From Streptomyces griseochromogenes (GTDB lineage: Bacteria; Actinomycetota; Actinomycetes; Streptomycetales; Streptomycetaceae), in contig NZ_CP016279.1 in the NCBI RefSeq assembly GCF_001542625.1, positions 3,410,001-3,474,000 on the forward strand: a DNA stretch of 64,000 nucleotides, read 5' to 3'. The notes beneath the pieces were generated by a model that was not told the DNA's origin, did not search any database, and worked only from the letters and a program-made list of their open reading frames with translations. The position numbers and the translations under genes are program-made. Of the stretch, positions 40,474 to 49,503 are shown one piece after another. Each line of letters opens with the position of its first letter. The stretch's first letter is position 1.

Positions 40474-42522
40474 ATGACCGAAGTCAACCGGCGGCGCTTT
40501 CTCCAACTCGCGGGCGCCACGACGGCGTTCACCGCGCTCTCCAACAGCATCCAGCGCGCGGCCGCCCTGCCCGCCCATCACCGCACGGGTTCGGTCCAGG
40601 ACGTCGAGCACATCGTCGTCCTGATGCAGGAGAACCGTTCATTCGACCACTACTTCGGTTCGCTCCGGGGCGTGCGGGGCTTCGGTGACCCGCGTCCGGT
40701 GACCCAGAACGGCAAGTCGGTCTGGAAGCAGTCCGACGGCACGAAGGACATCCTCCCCTTCCACCCGGACGCGGACGACCTGGGCCTCGCCTTCATCCAG
40801 GACCTTCCGCACGGCTGGAACGACGGGCACGCCGCCTTCAACGGGGGCAAGTACGACAAGTGGGTGCCCTCCAAGTCGTCTACGACGATGGCGTACCTGA
40901 CGCGTGACGACATACCGTTCCACTACGCGCTCGCCGACGCCTTCACCGTCTGCGACGCCTACCACTGCTCGTTCATCGGCTCCACCGACCCCAACCGCTA
41001 CTACATGTGGACGGGCTACACCGGCAACGACGGCAAGGGCGGCGGCCCGGTCCTCGGCAACGACGAGGCGGGCTACTCCTGGACGACGTACCCGGAGCGA
41101 CTGGAGCAGGCCGGGGTCTCCTGGAAGATCTACCAGGACGTCGGCGACGGCCTGGACGCGAACGGCTCCTGGGGCTGGATCCAGGACGCCTACCGCGGCA
41201 ACTACGGCGACAACTCGCTGCTCTACTTCAACCAGTACCGGAACGCCAAGCCCGGCGACCCGCTCTACGACAAGGCCCGCACCGGCACCGACGCGCGCAA
41301 GGGCGAGGGCTTCTTCGACCAGCTGAAGGCGGACGTCAAGGCGGGCAAGCTGCCCCAGGTCTCCTGGATCGCCGCCCCCGAGGCCTTCACCGAGCACCCC
41401 AACTGGCCCGCCAACTACGGCGCCTGGTACGTCTCGCAGGTCCTGGACGCGCTCACCTCCAACCCCGAGGTGTGGGCCAAGACCGCGCTGTTCATCACCT
41501 ACGACGAGAACGACGGCTTCTTCGACCACGTGATCCCGCCCTTCCCGCCGGCCTCCGCCGCCCAGGGCCAGTCGACCGTGGACCCCGCACTGGACCTGTT
41601 CAAGGGCGACGGCAGCCACCCCGCCGGCCCCTACGGGCTCGGCCAGCGCGTGCCGATGCTGGTCGTCTCGCCGTGGAGCAAGGGCGGTTACGTCTGCTCC
41701 GAGACCTTCGACCACACCTCGATCATCCGGTTCATCGAGCGCCGCTTCGGCGTCAAGGAGCCGAACATCTCGCCCTGGCGCCGGGTGGTCTGCGGCGACC
41801 TGACCTCCGCCTTCGACTTCTCCCGCAAGGACGCGGGGCCGGTCACGCTGCCGTCCACGGCCGGCTACCAGCCGCCGGACCACGACCGGCACCCCGACTA
41901 CAAGCCCACCCCGCCCGCCAACCCGTCCCTGCCCAAGCAGGAGCGCGGCAGCCGCCCCACCCGCCCCCTCAAGTACAACCCGGTGGTGGACGGTTCCGCC
42001 GACACGGCGGCCGGCAAGTTCACGCTCTCCTTCACCTCCGGCGCACAGGCGGGCGCCGCGTTCCTGGTCACCTCGGACAACCGCACCGACGGCCCCTGGC
42101 CCTACACCACCGAGGCCGGCAAGACCCTCTCCGACACCTGGAACTCGGCCTACTCGGGCGGCTCGTACGACCTCGCCGTGCACGGCCCGAACGGCTTCCA
42201 GCGCCTCTTCAAGGGCCGTAACAAGGCCGCCGGACCCGAGGTCACCGCCCGGCACGTCGGCGACGACGTCGAACTCACCTTCACCAACAAGGGATCCGGC
42301 ACGGTGAAGCTGAAGCTCGTGAACCGCTACGGCGGCAGCCCGGTCGCCGTGACCGTGCGGCCCGGGGCCACCGTGCGGCACACGGTCGGCCTCGTGGCGA
42401 GCAAGCGCTGGTACGACCTCACGGTCACCTCGGACGCCGATCCGGCCTTCCTGCGCGGCTTCGCCGGCCACGTCGAGAACGGGCACACCGGCGTCAGCGA
42501 CCCGGCCATCATCACGGGGTGA
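40474..42522 (+). CDS. Tat-exported phosphocholine-preferring phospholipase C
   Basis: A 682-residue exported phospholipase C of the acid phosphatase-related (PlcC/PlcN) family, releasing phosphorylated head groups from phospholipids. A Tat signal NRRRFLQLAGATTAFTALS opens the protein. The catalytic domain shows EHIVVLMQENRSFDHYFGSL (family signature with active-site Thr/Asn region), CSFIGSTDPNRYYMWTG, FITYDENDGFFDHV and the C-terminal FDHTSIIRFIERRFGV. Two beta-sandwich DUF756-type domains follow (about 500-680). ATG 40474 has AGAGGA 8 nt upstream. A probable PHO box upstream indicates phosphate control. It is divergent from the EACC1/caspase operon. Confidence 0.95.
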   Translation: MTEVNRRRFLQLAGATTAFTALSNSIQRAAALPAHHRTGSVQDVEHIVVLMQENRSFDHYFGSLRGVRGFGDPRPVTQNGKSVWKQSDGTKDILPFHPDADDLGLAFIQDLPHGWNDGHAAFNGGKYDKWVPSKSSTTMAYLTRDDIPFHYALADAFTVCDAYHCSFIGSTDPNRYYMWTGYTGNDGKGGGPVLGNDEAGYSWTTYPERLEQAGVSWKIYQDVGDGLDANGSWGWIQDAYRGNYGDNSLLYFNQYRNAKPGDPLYDKARTGTDARKGEGFFDQLKADVKAGKLPQVSWIAAPEAFTEHPNWPANYGAWYVSQVLDALTSNPEVWAKTALFITYDENDGFFDHVIPPFPPASAAQGQSTVDPALDLFKGDGSHPAGPYGLGQRVPMLVVSPWSKGGYVCSETFDHTSIIRFIERRFGVKEPNISPWRRVVCGDLTSAFDFSRKDAGPVTLPSTAGYQPPDHDRHPDYKPTPPANPSLPKQERGSRPTRPLKYNPVVDGSADTAAGKFTLSFTSGAQAGAAFLVTSDNRTDGPWPYTTEAGKTLSDTWNSAYSGGSYDLAVHGPNGFQRLFKGRNKAAGPEVTARHVGDDVELTFTNKGSGTVKLKLVNRYGGSPVAVTVRPGATVRHTVGLVASKRWYDLTVTSDADPAFLRGFAGHVENGHTGVSDPAIITG

Positions 42523-42588
42523 ACGGGCGATGAACACCGCTCCGTGCGGACTGGTCAGGTACCGGTCACATCAAGGTAGTGTGCCCCG

Positions 42589-43491
42589 GTGACTACCCAA
42601 TCAAACACTCCCGCAGGCTGGTACCCCGATCCGCACGGGGCGGTCGAGACGCTCCGGTACTGGGACGGCGCGCAGTGGACCGAGCACACGAGCCCGGCCC
42701 AGCAGGCCGCGGGGCAGGCTCCGCAGCAGCAGGCCGTTCCGCAGCAGCAGGCGGCTCCCCAGCAGTACGGGGTCCCGCAGCAGCAGGCAGCTCCTCAGCA
42801 GTACGGCGTCCCGCAGCAGCAGGCCGCCGACGCCAAGGTGCAGCGTCAGGTGCAGCAGCAGGCCGGAGTCGCGGCCGGCGGCCCCGGCGGCGGCACCCTG
42901 TTCACCGAGCCCGTCCTGGTCGTGAACCAGAAGGCCAAGCTGATCGAGCTGACCAACGAGTACAAGGTCATGGATCAGCACGGCCGAGACATCGGCTCGG
43001 TCGTCGAGGTCGGCCAGAGCGCGCTGAAGAAGATCCTGCGCTTCGTCTCCAGCCTCGACCAGTTCATGACGCACAAGCTGGAGATCCGCGACGCCTACGG
43101 CCAGCCGCAGCTGGTGCTGACCCGGCCCGCGAAGATCTTCAAGTCCCGGGTCGTCGTCACCCGCCCGGACGGCTCTCCGGTCGGCGAGATCGTCCAGAAG
43201 AACATGATCGGTAAGATCAACTTCGCGATGAACGCGAACGGCCAGCAGGTCGGCGCGATCAAGGCGGAGAACTGGCGGGCCTGGAACTTCGCGATCGTCG
43301 ACCACTCGGACAACGAGGTGGCCCGGATCACCAAGACCTGGGAAGGCCTCGCCAAGACGCTGTTCACGACGGCGGACAACTACGTCCTGCAGATCCACTA
43401 CCAGCTGCCCGAGCCGCTGCTGAGCCTCGTGGTGGCGACGGCCCTGACCGTCGACACCGCGCTCAAGCAGGACTCGCGGGGTCTTGGCTGA
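42589..43491 (+). CDS. DUF2510 plus LURP-one/scramblase-like protein
   Basis: A 300-residue protein with three parts. Residues 8-35 are a DUF2510 motif (AGWYPDPHG ... LRYWDGAQWTEH). Residues about 37-95 are a Gln/Pro/Ala-rich linker with two tandem 12-residue repeats. Residues about 100-290 form a phospholipid-scramblase/LURP-one-like beta barrel (LVVNQKAKLIELTNEYKVMD ... LALTRPAK-type strands, then NFAMNANGQQVGAI). The C-terminal helix (PLLSLVVATALTVDTALK) is hydrophobic and could insert into the membrane. Such proteins occur widely in actinobacteria without proven function. GTG 42589 has a weak AAGG upstream. A strong terminator follows. Confidence 0.85.
   Translation: MTTQSNTPAGWYPDPHGAVETLRYWDGAQWTEHTSPAQQAAGQAPQQQAVPQQQAAPQQYGVPQQQAAPQQYGVPQQQAADAKVQRQVQQQAGVAAGGPGGGTLFTEPVLVVNQKAKLIELTNEYKVMDQHGRDIGSVVEVGQSALKKILRFVSSLDQFMTHKLEIRDAYGQPQLVLTRPAKIFKSRVVVTRPDGSPVGEIVQKNMIGKINFAMNANGQQVGAIKAENWRAWNFAIVDHSDNEVARITKTWEGLAKTLFTTADNYVLQIHYQLPEPLLSLVVATALTVDTALKQDSRGLG
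42742..42813 (+). repeat. Two tandem 36-bp units coding a Gln-rich linker
   Basis: Copies at 42742-42777 and 42778-42813 differ at a few third positions and encode QQQAAPQQYGVP twice; partial copies flank them. Repeat number could vary between strains. Confidence 0.8.
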
Positions 43492-43515
43492 GCTCGTTCC
43501 ACGGGGACACGGCGA

Positions 43516-43563
43516 CGGCGGCCGGTGCGGGCGGACATTCCGCGCACCGGCCGCCGCTGTTTT
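43516..43563 (+). terminator. Terminator of the DUF2510/scramblase-like gene
   Basis: A perfect 14-bp stem (CGGCGGCCGGTGCG, 43516-43529, with its complement at 43543-43556) with a 13-nt loop is followed by CTGTTTT. It begins 25 bp after the stop. Confidence 0.8.
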
Positions 43564-43584
43564 CCGCGCGGTCCGCGTTCTTGC

Positions 43585-44619
43585 TCAGAGTGCGGTGAGA
43601 TGCCCCGGCTGCTTCGGCTGTCCGGGCTGGCGGGGCACCAGCACCGGTTCCGTCGTCGCCGTGCCGGGCGCCAGGGCCAGGACCGCGGCGACCGGGTGCT
43701 CGTCGTGCCCGTCGCTCCCGTCGTGCCCGTCCTGTTCGCCCCCGGCGTCGCGCTCGCCCGGTCCGTCGTGCTCGCGCCGCCCGTCGGCCGGACCGGGGCC
43801 GGGTGCCGCCCGGGTCAGCAGGACCACGCCCCAGCCGGCCAGGCCCGCCCCGGCCAGCGCCAGCAGCACCCCGTCGGCGCCGCCCCGCAGGCCCTGCCCG
43901 AGCAGGGTCAGTCCGATGACCGCGGCGGCCACCGGGTTGGCCAGGGTGACCACGGCCAGCGGGGCGCCCAGACCGCCGCGGTAGGCCGTCTGCGACAGCA
44001 GCAGCCCGCCGGTGGCGAACCCGGCGACGAGCACGGCGACCACGATCACCTCGACGCTCAGCGCCGGACCGGAACGGCCCGTGGCCGCCACCGTCACCGT
44101 CTGGGTGAGCGCGGAGGCGACACCCGAGGCGAAGCCGGAGGCGGTCGCGTGCCTGAGGCCCGGCCGGGCGCCCGGCCGGGAGAGCATGCCGATCAGGGCG
44201 GCGGTCGTACCGGCGACCGCCAGCGCCTCGGTCAGGCTCAGCACCCGTGCGGGTGCCGGGCCCGAGGCGGTGATCAGCAGCGCGCCGAGACCGAGCAGCG
44301 TGAACGTCGTACCGCGCCACTCCACCGCGCTGACGCGCCGCCCGGCCGCCCGTGCCCCGAGCGGCACCGCCGCGACGAGGGTGAGCGCGCCCAGCGGCTG
44401 GACCAGGGTCAGCGGGCCGTACTTGAGGGACACGACGTGCAGCAGTGCGGCGGCCGCGTTCAGGCCGATCGCCGACCACCACGCACCGGTGCCGAGCAGC
44501 CGCACCAGGCTCGCGCCGGGGCTGCGGGAGGCGAGACGTTCCTGAGCCACGGCGGCCGCGGCATAGGCGACGGCCGAGACCAGCGACAGACCGACGGCGA
44601 GCAGGGTTGCGACGCTCAT
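43585..44619 (-). CDS. EamA/DMT-type membrane transporter
   Basis: A 344-residue integral membrane protein with about ten predicted helices in two EamA-type halves (AVAYAAAAVAQERLASR in the first; GGLGAPLAVVTLANPVAAAVIGLTLLGQ in the second). It probably exports a small metabolite or has a Mg-transporter-like role. The tail (about residues 285-344) is polar and His/Asp/Gly-rich (DGHDGSDGHDEH), unusual for the family and possibly metal-binding. Its ATG overlaps the stop of the PAP2 gene (ATGA), so the two form an operon divergent from the TetR gene. Confidence 0.88.
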   Translation of the reverse strand: MSVATLLAVGLSLVSAVAYAAAAVAQERLASRSPGASLVRLLGTGAWWSAIGLNAAAALLHVVSLKYGPLTLVQPLGALTLVAAVPLGARAAGRRVSAVEWRGTTFTLLGLGALLITASGPAPARVLSLTEALAVAGTTAALIGMLSRPGARPGLRHATASGFASGVASALTQTVTVAATGRSGPALSVEVIVVAVLVAGFATGGLLLSQTAYRGGLGAPLAVVTLANPVAAAVIGLTLLGQGLRGGADGVLLALAGAGLAGWGVVLLTRAAPGPGPADGRREHDGPGERDAGGEQDGHDGSDGHDEHPVAAVLALAPGTATTEPVLVPRQPGQPKQPGHLTAL

Positions 44620-45422
44620 CGGCCCGCTCCCGCCAGGACCGTCTCCTGCGGGACGAGCGGCCGTGCGCCGCGTTCCGCCGTGCCGGACGTCCGCCGCGGC
44701 CGGTGCACGACCGCCAGGGCGGCGCCGAGCATGACGGTCGCCACGATCGCGTCGAGCCAGTAGTGGTTCGCCGTGCCCACGATCACCAGCAGGGTGATCA
44801 GGGGGTGCAGCAGCCACAACCAGCGCCGGCGGGACCGGGTCGCCGCCATCAGTCCGATCGCCACCATCAGGGCCCAGCCGAAGTGCAGCGAGGGCATCGC
44901 CGCGAACTGGTTGGAGAGATGGTCGCTGGAGGGCGGGCCGTAGACGGAAGGGCCGTAGATCCGGGCGGTGTCCACCAGGCCGGTGCCGGTCAGCATCCGC
45001 GGCGGGGCCAGCGGGAACGCGAACGGCAGCACCAGGGCCGCGGAGGTCACCACGGCCAGGACCCGGCGGGCCCACACATAGTGCTCGGGCCGCCTCAGGT
45101 ACAGCCAGACCAGGAAGGCCAGGGTGGCCGGGAAGTGGACGGTCGCGTAGTAGGTGTTCGCCAGACGGGCGAGGGAGTCGCCGTGCAGCAGTGCGGACTG
45201 CACGGCGGTCTCGTGGGGAAGGTGCACGGCCCGTTCGAGGTCCCACACGCGGTGGGCGTTGCGGAAGGCGTCCGGCGTGTGACCGGTGGCCAGCCGGCGC
45301 CCGAGCTTGTAGACGAGGAAGAGCCCTGCGACGAGCAGGAACTCACGCAGCAGCGGCGGGCGCGCCGCGGCTATCGCGTCCGGCTCCGCTTCTGCTTCTG
45401 CAGGCTCGGTTCGGGCATTCAT
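44616..45422 (-). CDS. PAP2-family phosphatase (membrane)
   Basis: A 268-residue membrane phosphatase of the PAP2 superfamily, near the inositolphosphotransferase/PAP2_3 group. Six helices are predicted. The catalytic motifs are AAMPSLHFGWAL (PSxH) and ANHYWLDAIVA (HxxxD). Substrates could be phosphatidic acid, isoprenoid pyrophosphates or lipid-linked sugars; the family also includes transferases. The start at ATG 45422 follows a GGGG-rich stretch. It leads a two-gene operon with the EamA transporter and is divergent from a TetR regulator, with a dense cluster of operator-like repeats between them. Confidence 0.88.
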   Translation of the reverse strand: MNARTEPAEAEAEPDAIAAARPPLLREFLLVAGLFLVYKLGRRLATGHTPDAFRNAHRVWDLERAVHLPHETAVQSALLHGDSLARLANTYYATVHFPATLAFLVWLYLRRPEHYVWARRVLAVVTSAALVLPFAFPLAPPRMLTGTGLVDTARIYGPSVYGPPSSDHLSNQFAAMPSLHFGWALMVAIGLMAATRSRRRWLWLLHPLITLLVIVGTANHYWLDAIVATVMLGAALAVVHRPRRTSGTAERGARPLVPQETVLAGAGR

Positions 45423-45491
45423 CCCCCGGCCCCTTCGCTGACGGTCGTGCGTGTGGTGGTGCGTGCCGGTCCCGGACCGAGCCCGGAACCC

Positions 45492-45561
45492 ATCGATACG
45501 TCTCCGTACCGATACGCCAGTGTACCGATACGCTTGAGTACCGGTACACTGACGTATCGAT
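45492..45561. promoter_or_regulatory. Cluster of inverted and direct repeats between PAP2 and TetR genes
   Basis: ATCGATACGTC (45492-45502) has its perfect reverse complement at 45551-45561. CGATACGCCAGTGTACCG (45510-45527) pairs with 45542-45559 with one mismatch. GTACCGATACGC is also repeated directly at 45506-45517 and 45522-45533. The 70-bp cluster lies 70 bp upstream of PAP2 and 87 bp upstream of the TetR gene and is most simply a multi-site operator of that TetR protein. Confidence 0.75.
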
Positions 45562-45647
45562 TGATGTGCGACACACTGGAGACAGGTTCTGCGGCGGCCC
45601 TTCGGGGCAGCCGCGGTGGGCCGTAGGCGAGTGAGGAGAAGCAACGC

Positions 45648-46262
45648 ATGACGTCGCAGGCCGCGGACGGACCGGAGACGGTCGCCGCCTCGCGCCGCTC
45701 CAAGATCACGCCCGAGCGTGAGCGGGAGTTCTTCGACGCCGTGCTGGAGCAGATCCGCGAGTGCGGCTACGACTCCGTGACCATGGAGGGCGTCGCCGCC
45801 AGCACCCGCTGCAGCAAGTCCACGCTCTACCGGCAGTGGAAGACCAAGCCCCAGTTCGTCGCGGCCGCGCTGCGCGCCAGCCGCAAGGTGCGCTTCGCCG
45901 GCATCGACACCGGCTCGCTCGCCGAGGACCTGCGCCAGGCCGCGCGGGCGGCGGGCGACTGGTCCAACAAGGACGCCAGGCTCATGCAGGCCCTCGGCCA
46001 CGCGGTCACGGCCGACCACGAACTGGCGCAGGCGCTGCGCGAGGCGGTCGTGCTGCCCGAGATCGCCGCGCTCGAGGAGATGCTGGAGCGGGGCGTGCGG
46101 CGGGGCGAGGTGCGGGCCGGTCATCCCGCGCTGGAGTACATCCCGGCCATGATGTTCGGCGTGCTGCGCGTCCGCCCGGTGCTGAGCGGGCAGAACGCCG
46201 ACGTCGACTATCTCGTCCGTTTCGTGGAGGCCGCTGTGCTGCCCGCACTCGGACTGACCTAG
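45648..46262 (+). CDS. TetR/AcrR-family regulator
   Basis: A 204-residue repressor. The N-terminal helix-turn-helix is clear: FDAVLEQIRECGYDSVTMEGVAASTRCSKSTLYRQW, with recognition helix SKSTLYRQW near residues 57-65. The C-terminal TetR_C-type ligand and dimer region runs from about residue 80 (LAEDLRQAARAAGDW) to the end. It is divergent from the PAP2-EamA operon and probably represses both directions through the repeat cluster between them. The ligand is unknown; a substrate of the transporter is plausible. A 14-bp terminator hairpin follows at 46343-46389. Confidence 0.94.
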   Translation: MTSQAADGPETVAASRRSKITPEREREFFDAVLEQIRECGYDSVTMEGVAASTRCSKSTLYRQWKTKPQFVAAALRASRKVRFAGIDTGSLAEDLRQAARAAGDWSNKDARLMQALGHAVTADHELAQALREAVVLPEIAALEEMLERGVRRGEVRAGHPALEYIPAMMFGVLRVRPVLSGQNADVDYLVRFVEAAVLPALGLT

Positions 46263-46342
46263 GACTCAGGCCGCCGTCCACGGGATGACGGACGGTGGCC
46301 TGCCCGCGCCGCACCGTGGGGACGGGGGCGGCGCGCACCCCC

Positions 46343-46395
46343 CGGCCGGGTGGGGTTCCTCTTGAGCGGAGGGGGACCCCACCCGGCCGACTTTT
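46343..46395 (+). terminator. Terminator behind the TetR gene
   Basis: A perfect 14-bp stem (CGGCCGGGTGGGGT, 46343-46356, with ACCCCACCCGGCCG, 46376-46389) is followed by ACTTTT. It serves the TetR gene and may also stop the convergent DUF2510 gene. Confidence 0.8.
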
Positions 46396-46401
46396 CGTGC
46401 G

Positions 46402-47415
46402 TCAGACGTTCTGGCCGTCTCCGTCGCCGGACGACACCTTGATCCCCTTGAGGATCTCGTCGATGACCGACAGTTTCTGCCCGACGTCCACGCCGAAGCG
46501 CACCACGACGATCCGCTTGGCGTCGTTGGGCGAGGGGAAGGCGACCGACTCGACATAGCCGTCGGCGCCCTTGCTGGTGGCGGCCTTCCAGCGCACCAGG
46601 TAACCCTTCTGCCCGGCCACCGTCACCGCCTGCGAGGCCAGCAGCCGGTGCGAGGTGATACTGCCGTAGGTGGTGCCGCCGTAGGACTCCTTGGCGTTGG
46701 CCGCGATGTCCGCCTTGGCCACCGCCTCGGCCGTCGCGCCGTCCGTGCCGAGCGCGACGGCGGGCGCCGAGTAGGCGCCGCCCGCGGTGCACGACTGTGA
46801 GCTGTCACCGGGGCACTTGTAGGAGTCGTCGGAGGTCACCTGCGCGCCGACGCTGATCGTCTGCCCGGTCCACCCTTGCGGGACGGGCAGACTGATCCCG
46901 CTGACCGGGTCCGGCACCGTGCCCCCGCCCTTGATCTTGGGAGCCGCGGACTGCCCCGGCGACGGTGACTCGCCCGGCCCGCCGGACCCGCCGGACCCGC
47001 CCGATCCACCGCCGGGCCCGCCCTGCCCGCCGTTCTGCCCGCCCTGCCCTTGCTGCGACGCGCGGTCGCCACCGCCGCTGCCGCTGTCGTCCTTGGTGAG
47101 GGCGTAGACGCCGACCCCGATGCTCACCAGGACCGCGGCCGCCGCCGCGACGGCTATGCCCGTGCGCAGACCGCGCCGGGGCGCCGCCGGCGGCTGGGCG
47201 GGGTACGCCGGATAGCCCGGGTGTGCCCCGTACGCCGGGGGAGTCGGCTGCCCGCCGTCGGCCGGATACTGCGCCGGGGGACCCCACGTGGCGGCCGTCC
47301 CGGCGGGGCGGGTCTGGTCCGTCCATGCCTTGCCGTCCCACCAGCGCTCGGTGGGCGGACCGTCATTCGTCTGCCCGGGGTCGGGGTACCACCCGGGAGG
47401 AGTCACCTGCGTCAT
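46402..47415 (-). CDS. DUF2510 single-pass membrane protein with exported domain
   Basis: A 337-residue protein: an N-terminal cytoplasmic DUF2510 motif (PPGWYPDPGQ ... RWWDGKAWTDQ), a Pro-rich linker, one transmembrane helix (IAVAAAAAVLVSIGVGVYAL, about 85-107), an exported Gly/Ser-rich spacer, and a C-terminal domain of about 180 residues (SGISLPVPQGWTGQTISVG ... VDVGQKLSVIDEILKGIKV) with one Cys pair. The last domain resembles lipid- or protein-binding folds of actinobacterial surface proteins, without known function. ATG 47415 follows GGTGGAG closely. It is convergent with the TetR gene. Confidence 0.82.
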   Translation of the reverse strand: MTQVTPPGWYPDPGQTNDGPPTERWWDGKAWTDQTRPAGTAATWGPPAQYPADGGQPTPPAYGAHPGYPAYPAQPPAAPRRGLRTGIAVAAAAAVLVSIGVGVYALTKDDSGSGGGDRASQQGQGGQNGGQGGPGGGSGGSGGSGGPGESPSPGQSAAPKIKGGGTVPDPVSGISLPVPQGWTGQTISVGAQVTSDDSYKCPGDSSQSCTAGGAYSAPAVALGTDGATAEAVAKADIAANAKESYGGTTYGSITSHRLLASQAVTVAGQKGYLVRWKAATSKGADGYVESVAFPSPNDAKRIVVVRFGVDVGQKLSVIDEILKGIKVSSGDGDGQNV

Positions 47416-47667
47416 GTCTCCACCGTATGAGGCATCGGTGAAAGCGGGATGAGAAGTTCCGCCCCCAATTCCAGGAACCCGGATTTTTCGCCCCGTTTTC
47501 CGCGCGCAGGTCTCTGTGCGCAGGTTCCTGTGCGCAGCGTCATCGATCACGGAAGCCGAGCCGGAACCCGATACCGCCGCCCGCCGGTCGGCGCGGTGCG
47601 ACCAGGGTCTAAGGTCCGACTGTTCGTTGATCGAATCTGCAAAACTCCTTCACACCTGAGGACGTTG

Positions 47668-49077
47668 ATGAGACGAAGAACCTTCACCGGTCCGGCCGCG
47701 GTGTTCATGTCGGCCGCCGGCCTGGCCGCATCGCTGCTGGGCGCGGGCCCGGCCGGTGCCGTCACCGGACAGCCGGTGATCACTCTCGACGCACCGGCGC
47801 CGGCGGCCCTGCCGGCCGCACCCGCCACGGACGACCTGCACTTCGACTTCCAGACCAAGGCCAGGCATCTCCAGGCCGACGACGCCACCCTGACCGTGGA
47901 CGCCCGGGGCCTGTCGAAGGTCGCCAAGGTGGCGTTCTCGGACAACTGCACGGTCCACGGCCTGGTCGCCACGTGTTCCGAGTCGTTCGATGCGGACTCG
48001 GCGTCCACCACCCACCTCGGCGCCATGACCCGGCTGACCCTGACCGCGCTCAGGGGCGCCCGGCTGGGCACCACGGGAACGTACAAGATCACCGGCAAGT
48101 CCGCGCACGCACGGATCGCGGGCGGCACGGGAACCGTCACCGTGGGAGGGCCCTCCTTCGGTCTCGACAGCCTCGCCGACCACACCAACCTGAAGGTCGG
48201 CAGCGACCTCGCCGAACCGGTCCGGTTCACCAACGTGGGCAACCGCCCGGCCAAGGGCGTCCAGACGGTCCTCGCCGCCTCACCCGGCCTGGACTTCGGC
48301 CGGCACTACTCCAACTGCAAGTACGGGTCCAACGGCGCGATCCACTTCGCGGTCTGCTATCCCAAGGGCACCATCGACATCGGAGAGACGGCCGCGCTGG
48401 CCGATCCGGTGCGCCTGCACGTGAACTCCGCCGCCCTGCACACCTACCTCGACGTCCGCACCGCGCCCCTGGGCCAGCCGGGCTGGCCGGAGGGACAGGG
48501 GATCAAGTGGACGTGGGGCAGGGGGTCCGCGCTGGGACTGAAGGTGATCAAGGCGGGCCGGCACTCCTCCGCCCCCGCGGGCTCGGTCTCCCTGCCACAG
48601 ACGGGCACCGTCACGGATTACCGGATCGCATCCCTGCGGGCCCGCAACCAGGCCGACTTCGCCGTCTCCGGCGCGAGCGCCCACGCCGCTGCCGGCAAGA
48701 CGGCGCCCCTCGCCTTCCACCAGACCGCCAATGGTCCGGCGACGCTGTACGACCGCAGCGGCGGTGAGGGACTGCCCACCGTCTGGGTGACCCTCCCGCC
48801 CGGCACCACCGCCGTCGGCCACTCGGCCAACTGCTCCCCGTGGCAGGAGAACAACCCGACGGCCGAGGCCAAGGGACCCTACGTCTGCGGTCTGCCGAGC
48901 TACGTCGTGCCCAAGGGCCAGGTCACGAACTTCACTCTGACCCTCCGGGTCGACCAGATGGTCCGGCAGGCCAAGGGCAAGGTCCAGCTGGTCTGGGGCC
49001 CGGACCCGGCCCACTCCCGCCGGCCGGACTTCGACCCGAAGAGCGGCAACGACTCCGCCGTGCTCACCGTGAACTGA
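47668..49077 (+). CDS. Secreted beta-rich protein of unknown function
   Basis: A 469-residue exported protein. The signal peptide (RRRTFTGPAAVFMSAAGLAASLLG) is cleaved near GPAGA-V. The mature part appears to be several Ig-like or DUF11-like beta domains: paired Cys in SDNCTVHGLVATCSES, then SNCKYG...FAVCYP, and SANCSPW...YVCGLP, spaced as three disulfide-linked modules. There is no LPXTG motif, C-terminal membrane helix or catalytic motif, so it is probably released. ATG 47668 has GAGGAC 8 nt upstream. A 17-bp hairpin terminator follows. I do not recognise a specific family. Confidence 0.78.
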   Translation: MRRRTFTGPAAVFMSAAGLAASLLGAGPAGAVTGQPVITLDAPAPAALPAAPATDDLHFDFQTKARHLQADDATLTVDARGLSKVAKVAFSDNCTVHGLVATCSESFDADSASTTHLGAMTRLTLTALRGARLGTTGTYKITGKSAHARIAGGTGTVTVGGPSFGLDSLADHTNLKVGSDLAEPVRFTNVGNRPAKGVQTVLAASPGLDFGRHYSNCKYGSNGAIHFAVCYPKGTIDIGETAALADPVRLHVNSAALHTYLDVRTAPLGQPGWPEGQGIKWTWGRGSALGLKVIKAGRHSSAPAGSVSLPQTGTVTDYRIASLRARNQADFAVSGASAHAAAGKTAPLAFHQTANGPATLYDRSGGEGLPTVWVTLPPGTTAVGHSANCSPWQENNPTAEAKGPYVCGLPSYVVPKGQVTNFTLTLRVDQMVRQAKGKVQLVWGPDPAHSRRPDFDPKSGNDSAVLTVN

Positions 49078-49105
49078 GCCTCGCCTCAGCGGCGGCTGAG
49101 CGATG

Positions 49106-49148
49106 GGCGGGCTGATGCCGAGCCGGGCGTGCTCGGCATCAGCCCGCC
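49106..49148 (+). terminator. Long perfect terminator hairpin
   Basis: A 17-bp perfect stem with a 9-nt loop starts 29 bp after the secreted-protein stop. There is no T-run. It is the likely terminator. Confidence 0.75.
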
Positions 49149-49154
49149 AGCCCC

Positions 49155-49406
49155 ATGAGCCTCGGCGAGATGTACCCCGTCGACCCGGACGACGCCCGCG
49201 TGACCAACGGGCCGTGGCTGTACGGCCTCATGGGCGCACCCCCGCCCACGCCCTCGTACTCGGACCGGCGTCCGACAACGGCCCCTACGGCTGCCTCACC
49301 CACCCGCAGCCGTCCTTGCACCCCGCTCACCCGCGGCCCCGGCCAGCCGCCCGCGGACGACGAGGACGGCCTGGCCGGACGGATCACCGCACACGTCGAC
49401 CGGTGA
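49155..49406 (+). pseudogene. Possible short gene with shifted reading frame
   Basis: Codon character favours this frame at the start (LGEMYPVDPDDARVTNGPWL, good third-position GC) and at the end (PADDEDGLAGRITAHV). Between about 49265 and 49340 another frame looks better (SDNGPYGCLTHPQPSL). No ribosome-binding site precedes the ATG, and a terminator hairpin ends 7 nt upstream of it. It may be a decayed small gene or a region with sequencing indels. Confidence 0.3.
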
Positions 49407-49503
49407 CCCCGTCCTTCGGACGAACCCGGCGGTGTCGGACCCGTACGGCATCATGACGGAAACGCCAGGGGCCCCGGCCCCACACCAGCGAAGGGTCAGC
49501 CCG

